64,000 nucleotides of DNA from Phanerochaete sordida (Eukaryota > Basidiomycota > Agaricomycetes > Polyporales > Phanerochaetaceae): the NCBI GenBank assembly GCA_019973155.2, contig BPQB01000051.1, positions 1 through 64,000 on the forward strand, given 5' to 3'. This document shows, piece after piece, positions 1-11,912 of the stretch (its first letter is position 1; each line of letters begins with the position of its first letter). The notes under the pieces are model-generated. The model searched no databases, was not told the DNA's origin, and saw nothing but the letters and a program-made list of their open reading frames with translations. A program made the translations under genes and the position numbers.

Positions 1-779
1 CACGCGCGTGCCCTGGGCGGCTATGACTCCGGATGCGTCGAGGGCTGCTCGAGCGCTGGATTAAACCAGGGAAAATCGCAATAAATCGGCGAAAAATAGG
101 GCAGGACCGTCATATCCATGACAGTGTGGTACTGACTGGGCCCATAGAGTCTCAGCACGCAGCCTATAGCGGCGCGCGCGGAAGACGAAGCAGAAGGCCG
201 AGAGTAGTCAACGAACGAACCCGTGAGGTATGTGGGACATGTTATACAGCGTCTGGAGGGTAAAGCGATCTGTCGTCGCTGGTCCTACTCTGCCATTGGA
301 CTCACGAAGCTCTGCAGGTGTCCATAGAAGTACTGCGATAATGAGCTTTGCATCAGTCACGAGAAGCGGTAGCAGCCGATAGCAATTGCCAGATGGATTC
401 ATACGTCACGCACACCGTATTATGGTACGAATGCTTCATCAAATAATACAAGCCAACTATGTGCGATTCAAAGAGGTGCGGCTTTGAGCTCGAACTTAGG
501 CTTGTTCAAGAAGCTGCCAACGACAAGCCTCGAAGTGCTCGCGCTCGGCTCGCTGCGACCGTGGGGAGAGAGGCATCCAGCTTCCGTTCTCACGTGGCGC
601 ACTTCGAGCTTCCCCGCATGCGCTTCGTCGACAAACCGACATCTAGATCCGCGGGCGCTGGAACGAAGCATTTTGTCACACGGAGGGCTCGACAATTCGA
701 GCTTCGAGTTCGGCGTCGGATTTACCTCCGCCCCACTCCTCGCTGTGGCAAGGCCCGTCCACGCTCTACCACATCCTCT
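1..779. other. Region upstream of DUF6535 gene 1, no gene seen
   Basis: The frame of the first DUF6535 exon stays open back to about position 459, but the extra translation is arginine-rich and has nothing in common with the N-termini of the other two DUF6535 genes. I therefore treat this stretch as promoter, leader or unassigned DNA. No repeat or RNA gene is visible. Confidence 0.5.
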
Positions 780-3700
780 ATGCCCCCGACGCCCCCTGTG
801 TCCGGCGCAAGCTCTCCTCGCGGCGACTTTACGAATCCGAATTTGCCTGATATCACGGCAGCAGATCCAGGTCTGCCGGTCCCGGATTCGCCGAAAGTAT
901 CAACGGAGGGCTTGAACGACCATGTAGCGAGTGGTTTGGGCTCTGAACGGTCTAAGTCAGAGAACGGGCACGACAGGGCCTCGCACAGACTACCTGGTGG
1001 CGAAACGGACGCTCGCTCCAGCGAACCCGGGGATCCGCGTCCAGAACCCGACCCTAAGAAAATCCATGGACAGGGAGTTGACACGCAAGCCCAGGTATGT
1101 ATGTCGCGAGAAATGCCATGTCATCAACACTGATGTCTATCAGAAATTGCTGGTAAATGCCACAGGATGGGCAGGAATCGAGAGCCATCTTTTCAAGCAC
1201 GACACCGAGGAGATGAAGTATTACGCGGAGGACATCGACACGCTTCTCGTCTTCGTGCGTTATTACTACTTGTGTAAATGCTCGCTACTTATGATCCGGC
1301 CCTTGGTAGGCTGGCTTGTTCTCCGCGTTCCTCACCGCATTTGTTGTACAGACATACCCTATGCTCACAGACGACGACTCTTCCACCACAAACCAGCTCC
1401 TCGCGCTCAGCGTATCAGCACAGCTCCGTGCGACGGGAACCGTCATCCCTTCGACGATCAACTCGACTCTCACGTCCCTGTTAGATGCGCAGTTGTTCTC
1501 CCCTGCGACCTCTGCGCGCGCGATCAATATTCTCTTCTTCCTCAGCTTAATCCTCAGCCTCGCAGCCGCCTTCTTCGGAATCCTCGCGAAGCAATGGCTT
1601 CGCGAGTACCTACGCTGGAACTCTCCCCTGGCCTTGCCCCGCGAGAACGTGCTAGTTCGCCAAGATCGTATCGAGGCCTGGGAGGCCTGGAACGTCGCTG
1701 CGACAATCTCGTCCATTCCCGCTCTCCTGGAGCTCGCTATGGTTCTCTTCCTCTCCGGTGTTGTCGTTCTGCTGTGGACGCTCGACGATGTCGTCGCGAT
1801 CATCATCACCGTGTTCGCCGCGCTCTTCCTGGTCGCAACGTGCGCGTTCACCCTCCTCCCCGTCATCTACCGGCGCTGCCCATACAAATCGCCGACCGCG
1901 TGGGCATGCGTTGCTGCGTACCAGCCCGCGTGGAGGGTCTGGGTCTACTCCTCCACATCGCTCACTGTCAGGTGGGCCGAGCTTTATCGACACTGGCGCC
2001 GTGCGTCTGACGTCACGTCATTCTGGGCGCGTCTGCGCCAGACTGGACGTCATTACGCCGAAGCCAAGGTTTTGGACCAGAGGAGTGGCCAAGCGAGACT
2101 ACGAGGGCTCTGGATTCCTTTAGCTGGTAGCTGGAGAGCGCGGGATCTCGAGAGTTGCCGGGCACCTCGAGGCAAAGTTAACGGGAGGTCGTGCATGCTG
2201 CACGCTGCTCGGAGTGCGGTTACTGCTCATCTCAAAGAGTTTGTCGGCATCGACGTAGCTCTCAATCTGCGGGACGTAGTGATCGCAGACGTCGGAGAGA
2301 TGGCCCTGCTAATTCGCGCACTCGACTGGGTCAAGCTAGCATCCCAGGACGCACACGTGCACACGTGCATCGCCGAGTGCGTCGCTTCTATTCGAGGACA
2401 CGACTCCCCCGCAAACAGCTCGGCTGACGTGACTACGGCGAGCCTCATTGTATGGAGAACGATTCTTCTTTCCATGCAACGAAACCTTCTCGACTACCCG
2501 CACACTGGATTATTCTACTGGCACGGGTCTAGGAGGCGTATGCCCCGAGAGCCGATGCCAGACGTCGGTTGGACGTCTCCACAAATCACTCCTGACGGTA
2601 GCAGAGTATTCCCTGCGGTCTATGATGGCTCAAACCAAGCCGACGAATGGCGCTATCGTCAATGGTTTTTCGACATCATCCTCTCAATGGACAGCTGGAA
2701 CGAAGGCTTCGCCAAGTCTCAGAAGGAGCTCGTGAGCAATATCCTGGTCTCAGACTTGAGACGCACCCTTTCCTGCGATCTTCACCGATCAGGTTCCGTC
2801 TCTGCATTCGACCTCTGTGCTATCGTCCATTTTCTATCGGGGCTCGGCGACAAGCCGGCGTGGTATCCAGAAGTATCGCGGATCCTCTTCAGCGTACAAT
2901 CGCAGCTCCCTGTAGAATACGAAGTGCTCCAAGAATCTGTGTGCCTGGATTTCGTCGAGCAGGGAAGGTTGAAGATTATGCCAGACAATACTTTAGGTGC
3001 GTAGCTCTGCCCTGATTCGTCAGCGTGTGGAGCCTGCTCATCGTGGCGTTTTGTAGTGATGTCAAACGAGGAGACAACACATCATGAGACGGGTCAGCTA
3101 CTGATGCGGTGGTTCAGCAGCGACTGGGAAAATGCGAATGAGCGATATTTACGCGCGTATTTTCTTACCGCCGCGCGTTGGATCGTCGGACTACAACGGC
3201 ATAATCCTGGAAGTGAAATCACCTCCTCCCAGTTCTTCGACATCTCCTGGGCGATAGACGCATATATCTCTCGCCGTCGCCATCAGTTCTTGCCCGCAGC
3301 CGGGCTAGCGCTTCTATCCGCTGTCTTTGCGCTCCATAATAGGATCCGAAACGGCCAGCTGCACTTTCGGTCTGATGCATTCCTCGCTCTCGCACACTCG
3401 TGTGTGGCGACGTGCCTCATGGAGGATTCTGATTGGCCTATGTCGGCTGCGGTACACCTGATCGCACAAGCCGCGCACAGCGGCATTATCGAATGTCCGT
3501 CACACAACAACTGTCCTTGGTTGCTGCACCGTTGTGATGCAGATAATCTACCGCCGTTTGATTACACTGGCCAGACGAAACAGCTGCGCCCAATTATTCG
3601 TGATTCTTTAGAAGAGGAAGCTCGAATTCCAGTGCACACCTACACATCCCACTGCCAATTCTCGCCTTCATTCACACGCTGCTCGCCCAGTGCTCCCCGT

Positions 3701-4072
3701 ACGGAGTCGATACCACGCACGAGGACCGCAGATCCTTCGGACCACGACCACGCGGTACGCTCAGCGTCCGACCCCGAACTCCAGCGCATCCCCGCCGAGC
3801 GGGAGAGAGGTGCCACCTGGGTGCAGCAACTAGCCTCTCTACTTCTTTTTCGACGGTCTAGTGGCCCTGCTCAACGAAGCGAGCTATTCGTACTTCGCAC
3901 TGCCCTAGAGAGCAGCAGGCGGAGGTCGCGTTCAGTAGAGCATATCGTGCTGGAAGCTCGTCCAGAGACTTCACCTCGCGTTCAAGTACAAGATATCAGG
4001 GTTACACGTTTGGAAGCCATGGAACCCCTTGGAAGGATTGCTCAAGGTGTCGAGCTCGGTGGGGACCGGTAG
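780..4072 (+). CDS. DUF6535 domain membrane protein 1
   Basis: Spliced model: exons 780-1094, 1144-1254, 1310-2996, 3057-4072; 1042 aa; all three introns are GT-AG (49, 55 and 60 nt) and in phase. Residues 1-105 are a polar, Pro/Ser-rich tail. Exon 2 ends in the family hallmark EDIDTLLVF, and exon 3 opens with AGLFSAFLTAFVVQTYPML, the first of about four membrane segments. The others contain NILFFLSLILSLAAAFFG, PALLELAMVLFLSGVVVLLW and VVAIIITVFAALFLVATCAF. The long C-terminal half is soluble-looking. DUF6535 proteins are common, mostly uncharacterised membrane proteins of mushroom-forming fungi; no biochemical role is known to me. The ATG at 780 was chosen because it gives a tail like those of the other two copies; an in-frame start further upstream cannot be excluded. 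Confidence 0.88.
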
Positions 4073-5068
4073 TTCCATTGTAACACGGGAACCGTTTCGA
4101 TTCGTGCATTAGCCGCGGTCACGGGTGCACGGGGTCTGTGGTGACCGGTGTCCTCGCAGATCCCAGTCAAGAATGTCGCGCGTCGCTAACGGCTTTGTAT
4201 ACATGCAAACGCCGCCTACATTTTCTCATTGAATAGATAACTGATTGTAAGCCCAGTGTAACTATATCTCTTACTTTTACCCATATGCCCCGAAAGTAAG
4301 TAGCGTGTTTCTTATCCTTTTCTTTCCGCTTACCCCGCCCGTTGCTCCCTCTGACCCTTTATATACGCCCCACCCTTGCTTCCGCGCCCTCGATCGCCGC
4401 AATTTCCAACCGGCTTCCTGCTCCGCCCCGACGCGCACCAGATTGGCTCAGAGAGAGTCTGTTGAGCCGAGTCCTCGAGGGCCGCGAGGGCATCAACGGA
4501 GACAACAGCAACCGTTGAGCAAAACTAAAATGTGGCTCCCCTGACACTCTAGAAGCACATACTCGTCTGCCTCAGGCTCCGCGACCGTCAGCCTGGAAGA
4601 CACTTGCCGCGAGAGCAATAGCCACGGAGCGAAGCGGAGTTATCTCTTGTGCGCAACAAAAAATTCTCGTCACTCATACTCAATACACATCATCGAATTT
4701 CGAGGCAGAGCAAGAAAGTCACCTGACCAGCTCCCGGTTAACCGGGCCGGCATCCATTTTCCGTTGTGCGCTTTGACCTGACCGCGTTCCTCTGCCTCGA
4801 GTCTCGACATACTTTTAAGGCTCAACCAGCTCATCTCTCTGCGACACCCGATTGTAGAGGGAGGCTTCAGACAGGAGCTGTGCCTGTGCGCTAAGCAAGA
4901 GCTGGGGCGACGCGCACATCGACGAAGTCAACTTGAAAAGTGCTGCGAGCTACCTGGTCGACACGTCACGAAATACTGGGCTCAGCCAAACGTGAGTTGA
5001 AAAGCCACACTGTCTATTCTTCGAGACGTTGATAGGACAACCCTGACCCAGAACATTGACGTGTCGCC
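4073..5068. other. Intergenic stretch, nothing recognised
   Basis: About 1 kb between DUF6535 gene 1 and F-box-like gene 1. Only short, mutually overlapping open frames occur, with pyrimidine-rich runs near 4300-4400. I see no conserved protein, repeat or RNA gene. The last 200-300 bp probably carry the promoter of the F-box-like gene. Confidence 0.5.
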
Positions 5069-6660
5069 ATGCATCGTTGCCTCTGCGTCGCCGAAGTTGT
5101 GCAGCTCATTGCCGACAGCGCATGGCCGAACAGGAGCACGCTCCTGGCGATGAGCACGACGTGTCGTGCCTTCTTTGACCCCGCCATGAACTCTCTCTGG
5201 AGATCGCTGTCGTCTCCAACCCTCCTTATCACGGTCTTGCCGGAACACGCGCGAGGAGCTACCCATGAGACCCACCTCGTACGTTCACCCGTGTGCCAGC
5301 ATCTGCAGCTCGCGTCCTCATGCATGTTCTACAGACTGTCGTCAGACAGCCGTCTGAGGCCGACTGGCTTCGCTTCGATATGTACTCCCGCCGCGTGCGG
5401 TATCTCCAGTACTACTTCACCCTGGAAGATGGTGGCGATGGCTCACCGTTTCCTGCACCTCGAATCAACTGGAACTCCGTCCTGGAGTATCACCCTGGGG
5501 GCAAGTTGTTCCCAAATCTCCTTCATCTCACGACGACGGAACACTCTATAGGCGACCTTTGGTCCCTCTTCATCAAGCCATCCTTGCGCTTCTTGTCCCT
5601 CGACATCAGCCCAGGCGAGGAGGCCTCGGTATCCGAGTGCTTGCTCACATGCGCTACGACACTTCAAATATGTCATATCCGCAATTTTTGCGAGCAGAAC
5701 ACGCCGTCCTCGTACAATATCGCACACACCGTCTCCTCATTCCAATGTTTGACCCAATTGGTGGTCGGCCGTCTCCTTCCGCAGACACTCCAGAACCTCT
5801 CCCATCTTCCTGCAGTAACCCATCTCGATTTCTGGCTGGACATTCTCGACAACTCGAGTCAAAGGCTGCCATTCCGCTCCCTGCAGCGCCTTTCCGTCAC
5901 TGTGCTGACCGACGACATCATGTTTTCGGCACTATTACGACGAATAACCGCGCCTCGACTACTGCATCTGAATGTCGTCTACGCCACCAGAGATGAATTC
6001 GCTCTGGCCGGCGGAGGTCTGCTACAATATCGCTTCCCGACCGCGGTTTACACGGATGCGCTCCTGGCCGCCGCATCAACGTTCCCGACGCTGCAGGCAC
6101 TCGACGTCAAGGTGTACGCCGACCCGGACCTCGTGCCGTCCCCGCAAGAAATTTGCACCGCCAGCGTGCTGCAGCCGCTCCTCGCCCTCCGCGGCCTGCT
6201 CGCCGTGCGCCTGCCCACCGTGCCCATCGTCCTCACGCCGAACGACATCGCAGCGTTCGCAGGTGCGTGGCCGGCGCTGCGCGTCCTGCGCCTCAGCGAC
6301 GGACTCCGCCACGTCCGGTCGTCCGTGAAGGCCCCGGACCTCCTGCCGCTCGCGCAGTGCTGCGCGCACCTCTTCGAGCTTGGGCTCCCGCTCGCCATCG
6401 CGGCAGATGCGGGCGACGTGGACGGCGCGGCGCAGGTGCCGCCCCTAGGCGCGTCCGCCGCTCGCGTCCAGACGCTGCGCATCAGCAACGCGGACATCGA
6501 GTTCTCGCCGGGCGCCGCGGTGCACTTGGCCTGTCTGTTCCCTGACGCGGAGCTCCATGCGTCCGGAGAGGCCGTCCCCGCCTTTCACTTGCTCAAGCAG
6601 ACGAAGCGGGCGGTCGTTGAGGCGATAAGAAGGCAGCTCGCGTTGCGGGATGCAGCGTGA
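5069..6660 (+). CDS. F-box-like/leucine-rich-type protein 1
   Basis: Exons 5069-5278 and 5335-6660, one phase-0 GT-AG intron of 56 nt; 511 aa. The N-terminus has the layout of basidiomycete F-box-like proteins: an initial helix (CLCVAEVVQLIAD), then RSTLLAMSTTCRAFFDPAMN and an LW motif, the usual place of the F-box. After the intron the signature (P)SEADWLRF..YSRRVRYL is shared with the other three family members in this window. The rest is Leu-rich with irregular repeats of LxxLxxL type ending in a basic tail (RRQLALRDAA). Family knowledge suggests a substrate adaptor of an SCF ubiquitin ligase, but Skp1 binding cannot be shown from sequence alone. It is the most diverged intact member; F-box 3 and 4 are closer to each other. 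Confidence 0.78.
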
Positions 6661-6789
6661 AGAAGAGGAGCACTGTGACAATGGCAGGAGGATCACGATG
6701 GGTGTATATGCTGAATAAATGTTCAAACCTCTGGGAAATAAGCATGGAGGGCTACATCATTCGGAATCCCAGCGCTATCTTCGGTCGCA

Positions 6790-7150
6790 GATGTAAGCCG
6801 AAGCTGCCGTAGTCTCGGCTCGAGCTCGTGTAGGAAGGCCTAGACGGCCTGCTTCGCTCCAGCAAAATGGTCGTTCTGGTACTGCGTCTGCCAGATGTCG
6901 CGCATGAGCGTGAGCCGAATCTCAAACTGCCGGGATGTCAGTGCGCGCTAGACATACAAGATCGACCGCTCGCACCGGCAGGATGTTCACCGCGGCGTCG
7001 AGTGGCTCTGCAAAGCCCCAGCTCGCGCGCATACGCGCGTCGGTGTCTGCGATGTGACGTACAAGTCTTCAGATTTCGTGCACGAATGCCTGTAGCGCAT
7101 GAGCGATTTGCGGTGCGTAGGCCCTTGGAAGGATGTCGCACCCCAATCAT
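6790..7150 (-). pseudogene. Highly decayed family A relic (exons 4-6 region)
   Basis: Read on the minus strand, about 7070-6962 translates to an exon-5-like block (RMRASWGF..PLDAA) resembling LLRSTWTYSMSVDAAIG of copy A6. A GT-AG interval follows, and then from 6926 an exon-6-like block beginning FEIRLTLM, like FEDWILLF of A6. In-frame stops interrupt it, including a TAG near 6841. Exons 1-3 are not recognisable. It lies immediately downstream of A1 on the same strand. Similarity is low, so an unrelated decayed gene remains possible. Confidence 0.35.
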
Positions 7151-7613
7151 GACTGATTCCTGCCGCAATTCGACCATTGCTGGGCGGCATCGCGTAAGTG
7201 TGGTACTTCGAAGGCGACAAAGCACGCTCACTGTTCTACCTGTTGCAGATTTGTGACGATTATAAGGGACGCCTCAGGCCGCGCGTATGCGAGCGACGAG
7301 AGCTCGACAAGCACAGACGCGGCAGCGAAGAGCGAGCGGCCCAAGAACATCGACGTTCGGTCTGGTGGTGCGCAATACAGGCCGACCCAAACGCGCGCAC
7401 CGCTCAGGATTCACCGGGTAGCAGAGCGGCCCTCTGGTGGCGTTGAAGCTAACTGAGGACGGAGCTTCAAAAAATCCCTTCGCGTGCCGGTCCGCGGCCG
7501 GCAGTGGAGTCTCGACAGCGGCCTTGCCAGAGCTTCACATGAAGTTCCACTCGTTCACGGCGTGGAAGCAACGTAGAGCAAATGGGCGTGATAGTTGAGA
7601 TATGGGACAGAGG

Positions 7614-8956
7614 CTATGATTCAGATATGGCGGTATCGCTGCCCTTGTCGGCCCTACCCATACGCTCCTCGGCCGGCTCTCCTCTCTTTGCATGCTCGAG
7701 CCCGTGCAGGTCCACGAACCGCGCGTGAAGGTAGTCGGCAAAGTCCTGCGCGGCCTCGCGGAGCCGCTCGGCGCTCTCGGACTCGTGGTCCCAGTCCGCG
7801 ATAGCGTCGAAGAGCGTGAACCATTCTGCAAGCTGGGCAGCGGAACGGGTCAGCAGGCGACATGCGCGCGGAGCGATGGGGACGTACGCGCTCCGCGCCG
7901 ATTGCGACGTCCGCCGGCACCGCGAGCGGCCAGATGCGCAGGAGCTCGCGTTCGTGCGTGCGCACGGCGCCCAGTATCGTCACGAGGTTCGATACAATTT
8001 GCTGCTCCGATATGTGTAAGACTGCAGAGTTTGGATGGTGAGGTATAACGGTGCGTACTTCCATGGTTGTGATTGAGGCCGGCGGGGTCTCGCTGGTGAT
8101 GCTGTAAGAGAAATGCTCTATCTCTTCCCAGGCTTCGGATACAGAGGACATCACTCTGCCATAAGTGCGGGCTATGACAGGAGTCAGAACGTGGCGCAGA
8201 GTTCGTGAGGGTATTTGAAGCCTACATATCGTACTCTCGGCGAGTGTGCGCTGGAGACGCGCAGCCAGGACTTCTTGGAAAGCTTGCGGGCATAGCGCAT
8301 ACCGGTTTTGTGCGTGTGCCTCGAAGAATTCCACAGTCGTCTCCAAGTTCGCTTTGAGTGGCTCTCCTCCTCCTTCGACGGGAAACACGATGGGCTCGAA
8401 AGGACAGGCGGCCATTTCGTCCAAGACATGCATGTAGAGATAGGCGGCAGGGACAGGTGGCTCTGGATTCGTGGATTTGGCCTGGATTATCAACTTCATG
8501 AGGGCGCCTTCGTCGGCGTTGAAGTCGAGCACGCGGCGCAAAGCACGCCGCAAAGACTCGATCTTTGGCCAGAGCCTCTCTTCTAGCATGCGTGGCCAGA
8601 AATATCAGCCAGATAGAGCGAAATCGCAACGGTACGCACGCACCACCATACGCAGACGCGAGATAGGGGGATACCAAGTGCGCTGCTCAGAACGATGAGG
8701 GCGGTCTGGCGCACTTGGTACGAGACCCCTAGCAGGGCGATGATAGGTGCCCCTATCTACATTTCAAACCTAGAGAATTAGCGGGAAAGGAATACGGTAG
8801 AATGTGTGCACATACATGGCTGGTATAGTCTCTGTCGGAAAGAGAGACAGGGGAGGACAAGGATCCGACGAGAACCTCGTCCAAATGGCGCGCTATCGCC
8901 CGGGAAATAATCGCATGGAGTATTTCAGCGGGGAATGTAGCACTGTGTTCGAACAT
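7614..8956 (-). CDS. Family A paired protein, copy A1 (splice-site defect)
   Basis: Exons on the minus strand: 8956-8816, 8756-8644, 8587-8226, 8171-8059, 8001-7888, 7832-7614; 353 aa if intron 2 is removed at the ancestral place. Exon sizes (141, 113, 362, 113, 114, 219) match the other A copies. The N-terminus reads FPAEILHAIISRAIARHLDE. The acceptor of intron 2, CAG in the other copies, reads CAT at 8590-8588. Splicing to the next in-frame AG, 12 nt downstream, would only delete four residues (LEER). The gene may thus still be functional, or it may be starting to decay. It faces B1 across 321 bp. I know no function for this family. Confidence 0.72.
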
Positions 8957-9277
8957 ATCTAGAACACGCCGATAAAGAAGCTTGAAAGCTCGGGCGAAGA
9001 TGGTGCAGATGGAAGTCAACGTTGGGCGAGGCAAAGTACCGCAACCTGGGCGTTTCGGCGGTAAAAACGCTACCGGCGCCATCCGAAGAGCCGATGGCGC
9101 ATCAAAGCCCTTTCTGGGACTGAGGCGGGACTGCGACGGCTCCCACTCTCTCCAGAAACCCTCATCTTCGCGCTCGCCGCCCACCGACGAAACCGAAGTT
9201 CTCCACCACCTTGGGTTCGCCTCACGCGTAATACTCAAGAGCTGTTACATCCGACACGTCCTGCAGAACGTCCAGCC
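8957..9277. promoter_or_regulatory. Bidirectional promoter of pair A1/B1
   Basis: 321 bp between the two divergent start codons. The B-side core GGCGCATCAAAGCCC is at 9096-9110 and is followed toward B1 by a GC-rich block (GAGGCGGGACTGCGACGGCT) repeated in other pairs. The A-side element CTGGGCGTTTC (reverse of GAAACGCCCAG) is at 9046-9056. The CACGTG box present in most other pairs is missing here. Confidence 0.6.
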
Positions 9278-10523
9278 ATGACGAGACCACCCGCCGAAGT
9301 CCTTCACCTAATCATCACGTCCTACGTCGCCGGGTACGTCGACGAGACGTTCGGGCCACATTCACGCCCGACGGGAGAGGGTGGCGGCGGCGGTGGCGGC
9401 GAACAGGTGAGTCTGCCACATCTCGTTAAGTGCGCGCTGTGACGCTAAGGTTGACATGGACGAAGGCCGCGTTTGCTGTCCTGCCGCTCCTCTTGACGTC
9501 GTACCAGTTCCGCCAAATAACGCTGGGAATACTATCGCAGTACTCAGGGGTGCCCCTGGACGAATCTGGCGAAAGGTGCGTCGCGCAGACGATGGCACGT
9601 GCAGCAACCTCTCACCTCGTCTTAGACTCGAGACTCCCCCATGGCCCCGCACCTTCGACGTCTACGCCGTGCTGTCTACGCAACTCAAGCCGGGTGCGGT
9701 CCTCACGAAGGCAGTGTCTCAAACAGGATCGTCTCCGGCTGTCGCCCTGTGCATCTTCGCGAAGGCAGCACTTCGAGAGATCCGACGCCGGCGACGAATG
9801 CAAAACGTCTCCACGCTCGCTCCTACGGGCACCCCGCGCTGGAGCGACGACCAGGACATGTGGGAGAATGCTTTGCGCGATGCGCTCAACGCTTGTGACA
9901 CCGTGCCGCTCAGCCCTCCGACGACGCACGCGCTGCGCCAGTGTGCGCAGGATACACTGACGAAGGCTATCCTCGGTGCGCAACACTTTAGATTTCTCCC
10001 TCCTTCTTGGCCTGACGCTGCTGCAGAGAAACGATACGCGACGCTCATTTCAGCGCTCGTGGGCCGCCTGCAGCATCTGTGCAGGCTACGTACAGACGTC
10101 TCGACGATGCAAAATGAGAGATTCGTGCTGGTATGTGAGGTTCGATCGTCGTCGAAGCGCAGAGCTGATGTTCGCGCGTCAGTGGTCCCTCATTCACCTA
10201 CTCGGCGTGCTAAACCGTGCAGACGAAGAGACGCGGGACGAACGAACAGGCGAAGTGCGAGGTCCGGGGATGATGCCCGACACAGAGGATGTGCGTTCCT
10301 TTTGGACGAAGCGTTCTCGACGTCCGCCCGTCGGGCTAACTCATGCTTTCAGTTCGCCGACCTCTGCGTGCTGGCGCAGCGCGTTATAGACCTGGATTTG
10401 CCGCAATCGGATGGGCTCACGAGCTGCAAAGCTCTTGCGGGCACCCTGAAGGGCGAATGGGAGCAGCAGCTATTGCGGATGCGCCACGACGTGCGACCTG
10501 CAGCCCGCAGTTCCGATCTGTGA
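9278..10523 (+). pseudogene. Family B paired protein, copy B1 (frameshifted)
   Basis: Exons 9278-9406, 9450-9575, 9626-9975, 10027-10130, 10183-10290, 10353-10523. Exons 3-6 are intact and exon 3 has the family length of 350 nt. Exon 1 reads RPPAEVLHLIITSYVAGY and ends in an unusual run of seven glycines. Exon 2 is 126 nt instead of the 128 nt of its close relative B8: two bases are missing near 9474-9477. The frame that joins exon 1 therefore does not lead into the conserved LPLLLTSYQFRQITL segment. No alternative splice site that I tested restores the frame. Pseudogene or sequencing indel; the partner A1 also has a defect. Confidence 0.65.
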
Positions 10524-11912
10524 CGCATATCCATCAGCATGAGCTTTCACACTCGAGCTCGATAAAACTATATATCTATATGAGGAACGTACCTATTGAT
10601 ATCCTGGCCGAGGTGTTTGGTTGCTACGTTGCCACATCTATTGACTAAAGTGTTGCTCAGCACGTAGAGGCCGCCGAAGGCAAAGACGAAGGCAACAAGG
10701 TGTAGCATGGCGGTCCAGCGCGTTTGTTGCAGCGCTGAGCCAGTGGCGCTGTCCCGGATGCGCATCTCCGATCGACCTAGCGTTCCGTCCCTCCTCGCGT
10801 CTAATTGCTGCCGCCGAATATTTGTTGGTCAGCGTGCCCAAGTACATCGAAGTGATGCTACTCGGACTCGTCGACTGGTGCGCTGCACGTGTACAAACCT
10901 GCGGACGTCGGAAATGCTCACAACCTTGCCTGTAGCTCGACAGCGCCCCGCCCAATCGTTCCGCTCGCAACAGCTGGTGCGGGATTGGCCGTGCGGGAAG
11001 CGTCTCCAGAGCCAGGGCGGCCCCAATCTCGAGACGAATCAATCTTCGCACAAGCCACGCGCTCACAGATGGGATCGGTATGTAGCTGCCGCCTTATATA
11101 TCCTTAGATTTTCATATCTGACGAAGTCGCAGCTTAGCGATACTGCACGCACGGCGATATTCGTAGGAAATCTTGAGATGGTATATGCTCCGCAAATACG
11201 ACGCAAGTTGCAACGATAGTGATCTCGCGGGTGGGCCGGTACGCCATATCTTTGTATCAGCTAGACCGTCCTTGATTCGCATTTCGCAGGTGTAACCTAA
11301 CTACTCTGTCCGGTGGAGAACGGAGCGCGTGTACAGCGAGTACGCGGCATGGCGAGGGAGTGGCGGTGCCTACAGCACATACGGTGCACTCGTTCCTTGG
11401 GAACGCGAAGAGCGCGTGCTCGTTGCTCTGATATGCGCCGACGCAGCGAAGTGGTCTCTGCGCGGTGCTATAGGGTGTCGCGGACATAATTGTGTACGCT
11501 CTCTCACGGTCTCCGACAGTGATCACACGCAGGCTTCTCAGTGCTTCTTTTCCGCTGTCCTCGCGAGAAAATGATTCTATAATCCCACCGGTGGCTTTGA
11601 GAACGCACCGCGCCTCGCCCAACCGGATGCATATGGAAGGCGCGAAGTCGTCGAATCCACGTGACAAAAATACAGCCTTCAAGGGCAACCATCTCCACGC
11701 TCCCTCCTCTTCCCCTCACACTCCTCACCTCCTCGCCCTCGCCCTTGCCCGCCGGTTGTAACGTCTCTATCAGCGGCACAATCTGCGGAGTACGCACTCA
11801 AAGCGCCCTTCCACGGATTCTGATTCTCTATCAGCCTCAAACTATCGCTTCCTCACTTAATCCTTTTCCCTGTCCGCTTCTCCGTCCACCTTTGACTTCG
11901 ACGCTTGCAGCA
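10524..11912. other. Intergenic region with one doubtful minus-strand membrane ORF
   Basis: 1.4 kb between B1 and DUF6535 gene 2. On the minus strand, 10765-10568 encodes 65 aa with a convincing hydrophobic span (MLHLVAFVFAFGGLYVLS). An overlapping frame at 11066-10638 looks partly coding (SITSMYLGTLTNKYSAAA). They could be exons of one small gene or a decayed copy of something, but I cannot assemble a supported model. The last 200 bp before 11913 are pyrimidine-rich, fitting a promoter or leader of DUF6535 gene 2. Confidence 0.3.

Noticed and set aside
459..779. Upstream extension of DUF6535 gene 1 to position 459
   Set aside because: The extra 107 residues are Arg-rich and unlike the N-termini of the other two copies.
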